A stretch of DNA of 64,000 bases, taken from NCBI GenBank assembly GCA_027422505.1, contig JAPQWV010001397.1, positions 27,001 through 91,000 on the forward strand, in the 5' to 3' direction. Positions 1-10,573 of the stretch are shown in pieces. The stretch comes from Craterostigma plantagineum (lineage: Eukaryota > Streptophyta > Magnoliopsida > Lamiales > Linderniaceae). Every line of letters starts with the position of its first letter. Position 1 is the first letter of the stretch. Below the pieces are notes generated by a model. It had not been told where the DNA came from. It saw nothing but the letters and a program-made list of their open reading frames with translations, and ran no database searches. The position numbers and the translations under genes were made by a program.

Positions 1-17
1 ACCAATTTCTATGCTCA

Positions 18-67
<50 letters not shown>

Positions 68-2994
68 TAACTTCGCAGAGGGAATTAGAGTCGGGCGATT
101 GATGGTGATAATAATGTGCAAAATCGAGTGACACATACCATCAAATTAGATCAATCATTACTCATGTAGATGAATATACAGAAGCCACGTAAGGATTATG
201 GTGTTCATAATATTGAGGATTCTATATACGTATCTGAAATAAATATGCATATGCATACATTACTAAGAGATGAAATAAAATAATAAAGTATTCAAGGTAA
301 AGAAAAGGGGAGTTTGCTTAACCAAAGAGGTAAAATACGTCACTTAAATAATCAAATCTTACACAAATTTTCAAGCTCTCATGCTTATCTACTAATCTAT
401 GAAAAGAAAACCCACTATAACAAAGACGTTCAGAAAGGAGAATAGAAGAAATAAAAGGGAACGGAAGCAAGGTTTCATAAACTCTCTCAGTCATACGAGG
501 GTAAGAATTTTACCTAATACGTGAGAACTCAGTCATGTTTATTATATTTCTTAGGTTTCATAAATCGCTGGCTTAACGAAATCCAAGTGCAATTCTCGAG
601 TAGAACATGTAGTTGAAAACCCTTAATTCTGGAATTTCATTAACACTAATATCCGTTATATAAGTATTGGACAGATGTAAGATATACGGTGAAAGCCCTA
701 GATTTAGGTACAGATTCATGCTAATCCATTTATTTCGATTAAGATCTATTTCAAGTGATTATATGCTTTAAGATTTGTAACTTCAGTAGAGGACAATATT
801 TGGGGCAGAACTAAAGATTTTGAGGTTGTAGAAATGATAAAGCTTATAAAATCTGGGTAGAGTGGTCATAGGAATTAAGTTTCGATGGGATGAATATTGA
901 AACGTTCTATCGAATGGAGTTTCGTATGAACTTTCAAACGATTGATAGGATTTTCTCCAGATTTTCAATCTCGATATATAAGAATTTCGAAAGATAGGAT
1001 GTCGAAATCTAGTTTTATGTTGACGTCGAAATTCATATAGTATAAATGTCGAAAATTTGTGTATTATTTAGTTTAAAACTCGAGATTTTGTGTCGAAATT
1101 TTATATTGCTTAAGTCTCGAAATCTCTGCACACACTATGTCGAGATTCATGTTGAATCTTATGACGAAACTGTATGTTTAAATCTCGAGATGAAGCTTGA
1201 AAAATCATGTCGAGATTTCCATAATAAAATAATATTATAAGCATGTGAGCTTCATGATATCATGGGAAGTGCTCGAAATCCATGATTAAAACTCGAGATT
1301 TGAATATGCAATGTCGAGATCTAATTATCATGCAAGCTCGAGATTTACTTTGTGAGTCATCTCGAAATACAAGGCAAAAATCATGTATAAATATCAAACC
1401 TTTGTATATATTATCGAGATCTATATTAAAATGATTTCTTAAACTCAAGGTCTATTAACATGTCGAGATAATTATATCTCGAAATCCTCAGTTGCTGTTT
1501 GAAATCGAACCACAATGTCGAAATCTATCTTATATCTAATATCGAAATTTATTGTGGGAATTAAATCGAGATTTAATCCTAACATATCGAGATCTTGGTG
1601 TATTCTTTAAATATCGAATTCCTAGATGTATGAGGTCGAGATCCTTATGAATCTCTGAATGGTAATTTTCAATTTAGGTCAAAATTCAGAATTTTAGGGT
1701 TTCAAAATTTATAGAAATCGAAACTAGGGTTTTCTAACTTAAGCCATGTTATAAAATTATAATTAGACTAACAAACCCTAATTTTATATGTTCCTATATT
1801 TAGGGTTTGATGTTTAGCGACTTACCGATAAGCTAATAGCTAAGGATACCAGGTAAGTGGAGATCCCCACTACAACACATAAATTTATATGTGCATGAAC
1901 TACATGGTTATGTGCTTGAATGACATGATTATATGCTTATATGATTTTACGTGAATCCTTATGTGATTTATTTATTTGAATTAATTATTACCTGAAGTGG
2001 CATGACAAGCACTTCGGCATTATCACGTGCATACACGAAATTACAAGACACGAGCATAAGTCACGTATGATTGCTTAAAAACGGTAAACGTTTGCATTTA
2101 ATGGCTGTTCTATGCTACCATGGTGATTTTATGTCACCGATTTCAAGGCATGACATGACATGTCTCAAGGCAAGGGCATGCATGTGGCGGAAGGCTGCGA
2201 CCTGGAAGATGCACCCTGAGGAAACAAACGGCACCAAAGGTATAATTGGTGTCAGCAACCTCAGAGTGAGTCTTCCATTGTGACCGTCCGTGGGATCGAT
2301 AAACTACATTGGGATTGAAAAGGCGCCTTAGGGTTAGCCTCTCAATGGAAGTATCGTCCGCGTGGCGTATGAAACCACCTTGGGACGGAAAAGGCGCCCT
2401 AGGGTTAGCCTCCCATGAGTGGGTATTGCCACTTACATATTTATTTACCCTTAATGGGTTTGAGCTCCATGATGGTGCATAGCAAGATAAGCCATGGGCC
2501 CTACAAGACATGACACTAACTACAATATAAGACAAGACATGAATTTCATGACAGGAATACAAGACATGAATTTCAAGACACGAACTACATGATACGATTA
2601 TGGAGCATTGGCGCTGATGCCTTTGCATTTTAGGACACGTGCATTGCATGATATTCACTTACTGAGCTTTATAAGCTCATTCCACGTTTTATGTGTTGTA
2701 GGTACGATAGAGTCGGACGTTGAGAAACGTCACGACTAAGGTGGGCTGACGGCGGTACTCCAGGGTCTTTTGAGGGCGAGGCTGTACATGGATGACGATA
2801 TGTGGAGCGATGTTAGGATGTTTTAATATGATATGTATTTTGGGGCTTGGGTCTTTGTGTAATTATGACGTTGTGGGTTACGTTTTGTCATAAGATATCA
2901 TATCGTAGGAAAAAGTTTTTGTTTGACGGGTCTTCCGCGACATATGTTGCGAAAATCCGCCACCAATTAGTATTAGAAAGTCAGGGTCGCCACA
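1..2994 (+). repeat. 5' LTR of A1 (5' end outside window)
   Basis: The LTR ends in GTCGCCACA at 2994, two bases before the primer-binding site. It matches 50568-53561 base for base apart from a few substitutions, including the same (AT)n run near 22-66. About 900-1670 is a dense array of short TCGAAAT/TCGAGAT words. A GGCGCC-containing segment of about 40 bp occurs twice, near 2309-2350 and 2380-2420. Short minus-strand reading frames in this LTR carry no recognisable domain. Confidence 0.9.
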
Positions 2995-2996
2995 GG

Positions 2997-3008
2997 TGGT
3001 ATCAGAGC
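2997..3008 (+). other. Primer-binding site (initiator tRNA-Met) of A1
   Basis: TGGTATCAGAGC lies two bases after the LTR end. It is the standard complement to the 3' end of plant initiator Met tRNA and would prime minus-strand DNA synthesis. The same site occurs in A2 (53564-53575) and, inverted, in element B (45716-45727). Confidence 0.95.
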
Positions 3009-3142
3009 TTAGTATATAGGTTCTGTAGACTGTCCATGTACGGCCGCTCAAAAGTCTGGAGGATCAGCCCTGCCTGTAAGTTATATGTTTGATATGATTA
3101 TGTGCTTACGATGACATGCCTATTTGTTTGACTAATTGTAGA

Positions 3143-3868
3143 ATGACAAGCGGATATAGAGAATTTACTGGTGAGTCAAGTCGTGGGGTTACACCTAAGT
3201 CCCCTATGAACGAACGAGACTCAGCACTCTCACATCTTACTGAACTGATCCAATGGCAATCGGGTCAGATCGGTGAACTTAAAGATCAAGTTGGTGAACT
3301 CAAGGACTTGGTCTCTAAGCTTATCAATGAACAAAGACCATCCGAATCCTGTAGATTCTTACCTGTAAATATTGCTAACCCTATTAGGGAAGAAACCAGG
3401 CTTTTCCAAAACCAGAAAGGAAAGTGAAAGATGGAGAATAGGCCAGAACCGCAAACTACTAAAAAGCCCTTATATTTTAAGAATCCTCACAATGTCCAGA
3501 TAACTCATCAAGGGTCCCAACTTTACCAATCAAGGCCAAACCCAATGGATGTTCCTTTTCATGCTCATGTTTCGAACCCTATACCTCGATGTCAACAGTG
3601 TGGACGAAAGCACAGAGGCATTTGCTTTTCGCAGAATGCCAACTGTTTTAAATGTGGGAAGCAAGGGCATTATGCTAAAATATGTCAAATGCACATATCA
3701 GTAGAACCAGATCAAACCTTGACGCAGCCCTCGCTAGTTCCTCCACGGATGTTCAACCTTAACCTAGAGGAAACAGAAATTCTTCCTACGGAAATAACGG
3801 GTACGTTAATAGTTTATAATGTACCTATGCTCCAATGGTTAATTTTAGGAATTGAACCACACATTTAA
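3143..3868 (+). pseudogene. Gag remnant of A1 with zinc knuckle, interrupted by one in-frame UGA
   Basis: I start at the ATG at 3143. It aligns with the gag start of element B in sense (both have an ERDS... TELIQ-type N-terminus) and follows a possible splice acceptor. The first part runs to a UGA at 3425-3427. The same frame reopens and continues to 3868. The second half carries a CX2CX3H-type half-knuckle and then a full CCHC knuckle (CFKCGKQGHYAKIC). It ends in a degenerate stretch where a gypsy protease would normally begin. Compared with B's gag, the conserved capsid core (Retrotrans_gag domain) is missing, so N-terminal and nucleocapsid parts are joined. It could not build a normal capsid. 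A short heptad-like segment (GELKDQVGELKDLV) may be a coiled coil. Confidence 0.75.
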
Positions 3869-4933
3869 ATGTGTCATCAATATTACATACCAAAGGTGGG
3901 AAATGCCTTCTGACCTTTAGAATGTAACTATATATTAGTCTGTTATATGGAGATCCAATACGGATTAATAAAGTATTGGAAACATCCATTATTGGTTAAG
4001 ATAGCAGATTAAATATTGATCTAAACTATGACCTTACGGATAGGTTTCCAAAATTATGAAGTCGTGTCTGACTTCCCTACGAAAGATCGTAAGATTCAAT
4101 TTCCTGAGAAGAGAAATACCCGTCTTGCGGGCAAGATCAGCTAAAGTAGAATCTCTAAACATCTAAGTAAAAGCCTCAGTAACTTCTTAGGACAAGTTGC
4201 GAATCTTTTCGCATAAATGGTTAAGCAGAGAAATTTCCTTAGTCTTAGCTGAAATAATGCCAATAGCTCCCAAAGACGCCAATGTATGTTTCGATAATAT
4301 TTCGAAGATATTTTCTGATCGATTCATGATTAAAGTATTTCTTTTCTTTGAATATTCTTCCTTATGGAATATGATGGTGAAGCTACATTTCATTTCTTTC
4401 AGCCCAATAAGCCTAAATCCTATTATACCAGAATATACCTGATCTCCCAATTTTCAACCCCTTCTGCAAATTATACATGCTCCATATCAGAGTGGCACAG
4501 CGGAAGCATGGTGGATGCTCATGATTTCTAAATTCTGGTCTGAATCAGAATTATAACCATTCTCATTAGCCCCATCTTAAAGCGATATAGGTCCGATCAA
4601 CTTAGATGAGCGTCATGCGCATTTATCAGGAAATTAGTTGTCAGCATCCAAGACGACAAGAGAGACCTTACACTAACTTTTAGTTCTGCTTCCTCCATTC
4701 TACTTAAATGAAATGTTTTTTCTTTCTTGAACTCCCGTCATCACGTGAAACATTTAATTCCAGACATCTGAGAGTAAGGAGTAGCGGGTCTTTTTAAAGG
4801 AGGAAGAGTAGATTATGAACTAATTGTTGGATTTCCCTAAATGTGCTGTTAGGATTTAGGACAAGGATGTATCCTACAATAAACACATTAGAAAGTTATA
4901 AAAATCTTCAATGAAACCTTGCATGACGGAAAA

Positions 4934-5007
4934 ACAACAAGGGTAAGATAAATCAAGACAGGGAATACCGTTTCGCTGAATTCCTTGATTTATGATAATC
5001 TTGTTGT
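4934..5007 (+). repeat. Hairpin 1 in A1 internal region
   Basis: The arms begin ACAACAAG and end CTTGTTGT, pair over about 30 positions with a few mismatches, and have a short loop. The same hairpin is present in A2 at about 55501-55574. It could be a fold in the packaged RNA, a small-RNA source, or a leftover short insertion. Confidence 0.6.
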
Positions 5008-5127
5008 TTATGATCTTCCGCAATAGTTATTCGATTGTGATTCTAGGACTATCAAAATTTTTAATGCAAGTAATACGAAGTCAAGAATTATAATTATTTT
5101 TCTACGATAAGATCATGGACAAGAAAA

Positions 5128-5208
5128 GATCAATACAAGGATCTTACTTGTTTCGGAATAATATGTAAGATTTTCCGTACCCAAACAAGTCTTTTAAGAA
5201 TATTGATC
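5128..5208 (+). repeat. Hairpin 2 in A1 internal region
   Basis: The arms start GATCAATA and end TATTGATC, enclosing a second pairable block (ACTTGTTT / AAACAAGT). The fold covers about 80 nt, and a similar inverted repeat lies about 120 bp upstream. It is conserved in A2 at about 55695-55775. Confidence 0.55.
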
Positions 5209-5339
5209 CCAAATTTTCACGTTTGGTTCAAGATTCTCTGCCCTATTTTCTACTGTCTTCGAAGATTATTTCAAATTCCCCACCGATCGTTACACTAAAT
5301 TATTCCACCTGATGGAATTTCGGGGGCGAAATTCTTTTT

Positions 5340-5352
5340 AAGGGGGCAAGGA
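5340..5352 (+). other. Polypurine tract of A1
   Basis: The purine-rich AAGGGGGCAAGGA lies immediately before the TG that opens the 3' LTR. It would prime plus-strand DNA synthesis. The same tract is at 55907-55919 in A2. Confidence 0.85.
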
Positions 5353-5797
5353 TGTAATACCCGTAAATTTTAATTACGTGATTTACAATAAAATTAGTGG
5401 TGGAGAATACGTAATTAGAAACTTTGTAAGATTAACTAAATAAGGAAATGGGAACTTTGGGTGATATGATGCTTTCATGCTTCTATATTCTTAAGTGACG
5501 CGTGTGTCTATATGATTTCATGTTACATGATTTTTAATCTCCTATACGTGTTACATGATTTATGATTTAGGTAATGATGCAAGACTTAAAATCTTAGATG
5601 ACATTTATTGGTATAAATGAGATGTCTCGACGACTATGAGATAACGTGGACTAGTTTCGGTCGATAGTAATAGAAACCAACAATCGACCAATTTCTATGC
5701 TAAAAAATATTGAAATCGCCCAGTAGAATCGGACAATAATAAGTACTAACTGAGAATTAATCAAAGCATGTATATATAACTGAGAATTAATCAAAGC

Positions 5798-5855
<58 letters not shown>

Positions 5856-8662
5856 TAACCTTCGCCGAGGGAATTAGAGTCGGGCGAGATGGTGATAATA
5901 ATGTGCAAAATCGAGTGACACATACCATCAAATTAGATCAATCATTACTCATGTAGATGAATATACAGAAGCCACGTAAGGATTATGGTGTTCATAATAT
6001 TGAGGATTCTATATAGGTATCTGAAATAAATATGCATATGCATACATTACTAAGAGATGAAATAAAATAATAAAGTATTCAAGGTAAAGAAAAGGGGAGT
6101 TTACTTAACCAAAGTGGTAAAATACGTCACTTAAATAATCAAATCTTACACAAATTTTCAAGCTCTCATGCTTATCTACTAATCTATGAAAAGAAAACCC
6201 ACTATAACAAAGACGTTCAGAAAGGAGAATAGAAGAAATAAAAGGGAACGGAAGCAAGGTTTCATAAACTCTCTCAGTCATACGAAGGGTAAGAATTTTA
6301 CCTAATACGTGAGAACTCAGTCATGTTTATTATATTTCTTAGGTTTCATAAATCGCTGGCTTAACGAAATCCAAGTAAAATTCTCGAGTAGAACATGTAG
6401 CTGAAAACCCTTAATTCTGGAATTTCATTAACACTAATATCCGTTATATAAGTGTTGGACAGATGTAAGATATACGGTGAAAGCCCTAGATTTAGGTACA
6501 GATTCATGCTAATCCATTTATTTCGATTAAGATCTATTTCAAGTGATTATATGCTTTAAGATTTGTAACTTCAGTAGAGGATAATATTGGGGCAGAACTA
6601 AAGATTTTGAGGTTGTAGAAATGATAAAGCTTATAAAATCTGGGTAGAGTGGTCATAGGAATTAAGTTTCGATGGGATGAATATTGAAACGTTCGATCGA
6701 ATGGAGTTTCGTATGAACTTTCAAACGATTGATAGGTTTTCTCCAGATTCTGAATCTCGATATATTAGAATTTCGAAAGATAGGATGTCGAAATCTAGTT
6801 TTATGTTGACGTCGAAATTCATATAGTATAAATGTCGAAATTTGTGTATTATTTAGTTTAAAACTCGAGATTTTGTGTCGAAATTTTATATTGCTTAAGT
6901 CTCGAAATCTCTGCACACACTATGTCGAGATTCATGTTGAATCTTATGTCGAAACTATATGTTTAAATCTCGAGATGAAGCTTGAAAAATCATGTCGATA
7001 TTACCATAATAAAATAATATTATAAGCTTGTGAGCTTCATGATATCATGGGAAGTGCTCGAAATCCATGATTAAAACTCGAGATTTGAATATGCAATGTC
7101 GAGATCTAATTATCATGCAAGCTCGAGATTTACTTTGTGAGTCATCTCGAAATACAAGGCAAAAATCATGTATAAATATCAAACCATTGTATATATTATC
7201 GAGATCTATATTAAAATGATTTCTTAAACTCAAGGTCTATTAACATGTCGAGATAATTATATCTCGAAATCCTCAGTTGCTGTTTGAAATCGAACCACAA
7301 TGTCGAAATCTATCTTATATCTAATATCAAAATTTATTGTGGGAATTAACTCGAGATTTAATCCTAACATATCGAGATCTTGGTGTATTCTTTAAATATC
7401 GAATTCCTAGATGTATGAGGTCGAGATCCTTATGAATCTCTGAATGGTAATTTCAATTTAGGTCAAAATTCGGAATTTTTGGGTTCAAATTTATAGAAAT
7501 CGAAACTAGGGTTTTCTAAATTAAGCCATGTTATGAAATTATAATTAGACTAACAAACCCTAATTTTATATGTTTCTATATTTAGGCTTTGAAGGTTAGC
7601 GACTTACCGATAAGCTAATAGCTAAGGATACCAGGTAAGTGGAGATCCCCACTACAACACATTAATTTATATGTGCATGAATTACATGGTTATGTGCTTG
7701 AATGACATGATTATATGCTTCTATGATTTTACGTGAATCCTTATGTGATTTATTTATTTGAATTAATTATTACCTGAAGTGGCATGACAAGCACTTCGGC
7801 ATTATCACGTGCATACACGAAATTACAAGACACGAGCATAAGTCACGTATGATTGCTTAAAAATGGTAAACGTTTGCATTTAATGGCTGTTCTATGCTAC
7901 CATGGTGATTTTATGTCACCGATTTCAAGGCATGACATGACATTTCTCAAGGCAAGGGCATGCATGTGGCGGAAGGTTGCGACCTGGAAGATGCACTTGA
8001 GGAAACAAACGGCACCAAAGGTATAATTGGTGTCAGCAACCTCAGAGTGAGTCTTCCATTGTGACCGTCCGTGGGATCGATAAACTACATTGGGATTGAA
8101 AAGGCGCCTTAGGGTTAGCCTCTCAATGGAAGTATCGTCCGCGCCACCTTGGGACGGAAAAGGCGCCCTAGGGTTAGCCTCCCATGAGTGGGTATTGCCA
8201 CTTACATATTTATTTACCCTTAATGGGTTTGAGCTCCATGATGGTGCATAGCAAGATAAGCCATGGGCCCTACAAGACATGACACTAACTACAATATAAG
8301 ACAAGACATGAATTTCATGACAGGAATACAAGACATGAATTTCAAGACACGAACTACATGATACGATTAGGGAGCATTGGCGTTGATGCCTTTGCATTTT
8401 AGGACACGTGCATTGCATGGTTTACACTTACTGAGCTTTATAAGCTCATTCCACGTTTTATGTGTTGTAGGTACGATAGAGTCGGACGTTGAGAAACGTC
8501 ACGACTAAGGTGGGCTGACGGCGGTACTCCAGGGTCTTTTGAGGGCGAGGCTGTACATGGATGACGACATGTGGAGCGATGTTAGGATGTTTTAATATGA
8601 TATTTATTTTGGGGCTTGGGTCTTTGTGTAATTATGACGTTGTGGGTTACGTTTTGTCATAA
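5353..8662 (+). repeat. 3' LTR of A1, 3' end missing
   Basis: The LTR opens TGTAATACCCG and follows A2's 3' LTR (55920-59342) until 8662, where the match stops. About the last 100 bp of the LTR are missing. It differs from the A1 5' LTR in several ways that A2's 3' LTR shares: an extra block with a tandem 28-30 bp duplication before the (AT)n run (5748-5800), CTTCGCCGAG in place of CTTCGCAGAG, and a short deletion near 8145. Several differences from A2 are single-base changes in homopolymers. Confidence 0.9.
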
Positions 8663-8811
8663 AAATTTTGTATGCACTTTGGCATTGCATCATCACCAAA
8701 GCTACCCTCGAGGCTATCACCAGGCTACAAAATATATAGGCATATGTAGGATGGAGCGAAGACTAAATTCAGCACACTCATAGAAAATAATTAACATTTA
8801 CATAAACTGAC

Positions 8812-10573
8812 CGATGAATTGACTATTTCATCAGTTTCATCAGTAGTGGTGTTTGTGTACTTCTTACTAGCTCCATCAAATATAACGAATGTCGCAGTAT
8901 CACTTCCATCGTCAACGATTACTTCAATTCGAAACCTACAATGGAACACCATGTGAAAATGAACAAAAAAAACAAAGATACAGCCAAAATAAGAAATAAA
9001 TGTAAGGCTGCACGTTCTGCATTTCGTAAAATTCCAACAGCCTTCAAATCGACACATTTGTTGCAATTCAGCGCCTATTCTGATTTTTCTAACTTGCTCG
9101 AACACCTAGAACATGATATATAATGCCAACCGCTCCTAGACAATACCTCAGCAATCTTAGCAATGCATGCAAATTCCTTACCTGGAAAAATTCAAGCTTC
9201 AAAATCAACCAATGAAAGCCAAAAACAACAGTGTTGACGATTCTCAAGGAACCTGCATTGTATACCTGCTCCGCCTCCCGATGCAAGAAATCGTGTATGT
9301 CAGAAACGACAAGGCGTCAAATCAGCATTCCTTTCTCCTAACCACTGAAATTGGCCAATCAAATGCATTCATCCTGCACAATAATGTAATAATACAATCA
9401 GATTGCATATAATGTTAGAAAATGCAAAAATTAATTAAGGCACTTCTTCCTGAACTCGCATACAGGGTCCACCTCGTAGTTTATGTACAGCTTCGTTGCA
9501 GATGTAGTGTTTTAAGTAGAGATTTCCTGCATATTATATATAAGTAGAGTAGAAAACAACGACAATAATAAATACTCTCAACCCAAAACATGAATGAACA
9601 GGATAAATGTCAACTACAACCATGCTAATATGTATTTGTCCATGCAAAATGCATGAGTATTGCAATTTTATGAAAGCAAATATTTTTCCCCGGCATGGAA
9701 TAATCAGGGAAGAATGCTATACCGCCAAATATTTTCAGGTTAATACTTGTGACCACAACAATTGTATTCTGGCCAACCGAAGGCCGGACTGCATCGCAAA
9801 ACTGATGCCCTATCGTCCCAAAATCGTAACGGAGACGTCCACAGAACTACAAAAGTAAAACATTTTTATGTGATATTGCATGGAAGGCAATTTCGAAAAC
9901 ACGAAGTGATCCATCCAGAACAACACGCATCACAGCATCACAGCTCGTCTAGCACTACAACTACTTCCCTGTTCCGGCTCCACAAGGCGAGACAGCAGCC
10001 CAATCACATTTGAGTTGGAAAAGCAGCCACTCACTCGCAAATCTTGGATAGATATATCATCCGCAACTACGATACTGACGCATAAAACGGCAGACAACTA
10101 AAAGAGAAGGACATACCCAGTAGGTCCTAATTGTTGCCAGCCAACTTTAGCAATGCTTCATAGGAACGGCATCGAAATTTATCGAGTCCTATAGAGCAAG
10201 ACTCCTCACCAACCTCTTCCATGGTCGTACGATCAGTGAACCTTAGCATGTATCGATGGTCAGTCATGCGATACATCGTAGGCGCATTGACGACTTCAAA
10301 ATTAGATATTGAAAACACACGTCCATCCTTATGAAAGCCGTCAAAACGATCAGCCCTCTGAACATGGATGGAAGCCTGCATCAACGTATCCTGACATTGC
10401 AAAAGACAGAAAAAAATATTAATACACATTTTCGCAATACAACCAACAAGAATGGTTGCAAATCACCGTTTCATCCAACAGTGTATGATCGACACTCACG
10501 GGCTCCCCATTTTCTTCAAATTCCTTGCCGTCCATGAACGGAGCATCCGAACAACAACAGTTTCCTGCCACAT
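8812..10573 (-). pseudogene. Replication protein A 70-kDa (RPA1)-like gene, broken
   Basis: RPA1 proteins bind single-stranded DNA through OB folds. Three exon-like blocks are visible on the minus strand. 10573-10467 resembles the start of DNA-binding domain A (VVVRMLRSW..., then LLDET after a frame change). 10390-10117 continues it (QASIHV, then F.I.NFEVV.., then HRYMLRF), with a pyrimidine-rich acceptor ending CAG and a GTATGT donor. 8935-8812 matches the C-terminal OB fold (RFRIEVIVDD then TATFVIFD), with TAG acceptor and GTCAGT donor. The blocks before and after the first intron join in frame. A TAG at 10127-10129 interrupts the second block, and a frameshift is needed in the first, so I call it a pseudogene. 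The middle domains were not found. Helitrons can also carry RPA-like genes; no Helitron end was seen. Confidence 0.6.

Larger units (their letters stand above)
3869..5339 (+). other. Non-coding internal region of A1 in place of pol
   Basis: About 1.5 kb lies between the gag remnant and the polypurine tract. No reverse transcriptase, integrase or protease motif is visible in any frame. Two ~80-aa frames overlap each other on opposite strands near 4187-4450 and look spurious. Two imperfect inverted repeats (4934-5007 and 5128-5208) are the only clear structure. The region is kept almost unchanged in A2. Confidence 0.6.
1..8662 (+). mobile_element. Non-autonomous LTR retrotransposon A, copy 1 (A1), truncated at both ends
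   Basis: The order is partial 5' LTR (1-2994), tRNA-Met primer site (2997-3008), gag remnant (3143-3868), non-coding stretch with hairpins, polypurine tract (5340-5352), and 3' LTR (5353-8662). The window opens about 335 bases into the 5' LTR, judged by alignment to copy A2 at 50233-59342. The 3' LTR breaks off at 8662, about 100 bp short of its expected end, and unrelated DNA follows. No protease, reverse transcriptase, RNase H or integrase is visible, so the element is non-autonomous (LARD or TR-GAG type). The CCHC gag and initiator-Met primer site suggest a Ty3/gypsy affiliation by inference; without reverse transcriptase the superfamily is not proven. It is nearly identical to A2. Confidence 0.9.

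Noticed and set aside
2143..2658. 171-aa minus-strand ORF found in similar form in all four A LTRs (also 7897-8418, 52710-53225, 58504-58998)
   Set aside because: It lies in LTR sequence, has no recognisable domain, and changes frame between LTRs through small indels. Its repetition follows from the LTR copies.
2997..3008. tRNA-like match
   Set aside because: It is only the 12-base primer-binding site complementary to a tRNA end; no tRNA gene body is present.
4187..4450. Overlapping ORFs of 81-87 aa on both strands in the A internal region
   Set aside because: They are near mirror frames of the same DNA with no domain, in a region with no sign of purifying constraint.
8941..10013. Plus-strand ORFs of 60-83 aa between 8941 and 10013
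   Set aside because: They lie opposite or between the minus-strand RPA-like exons and have no recognisable motif.
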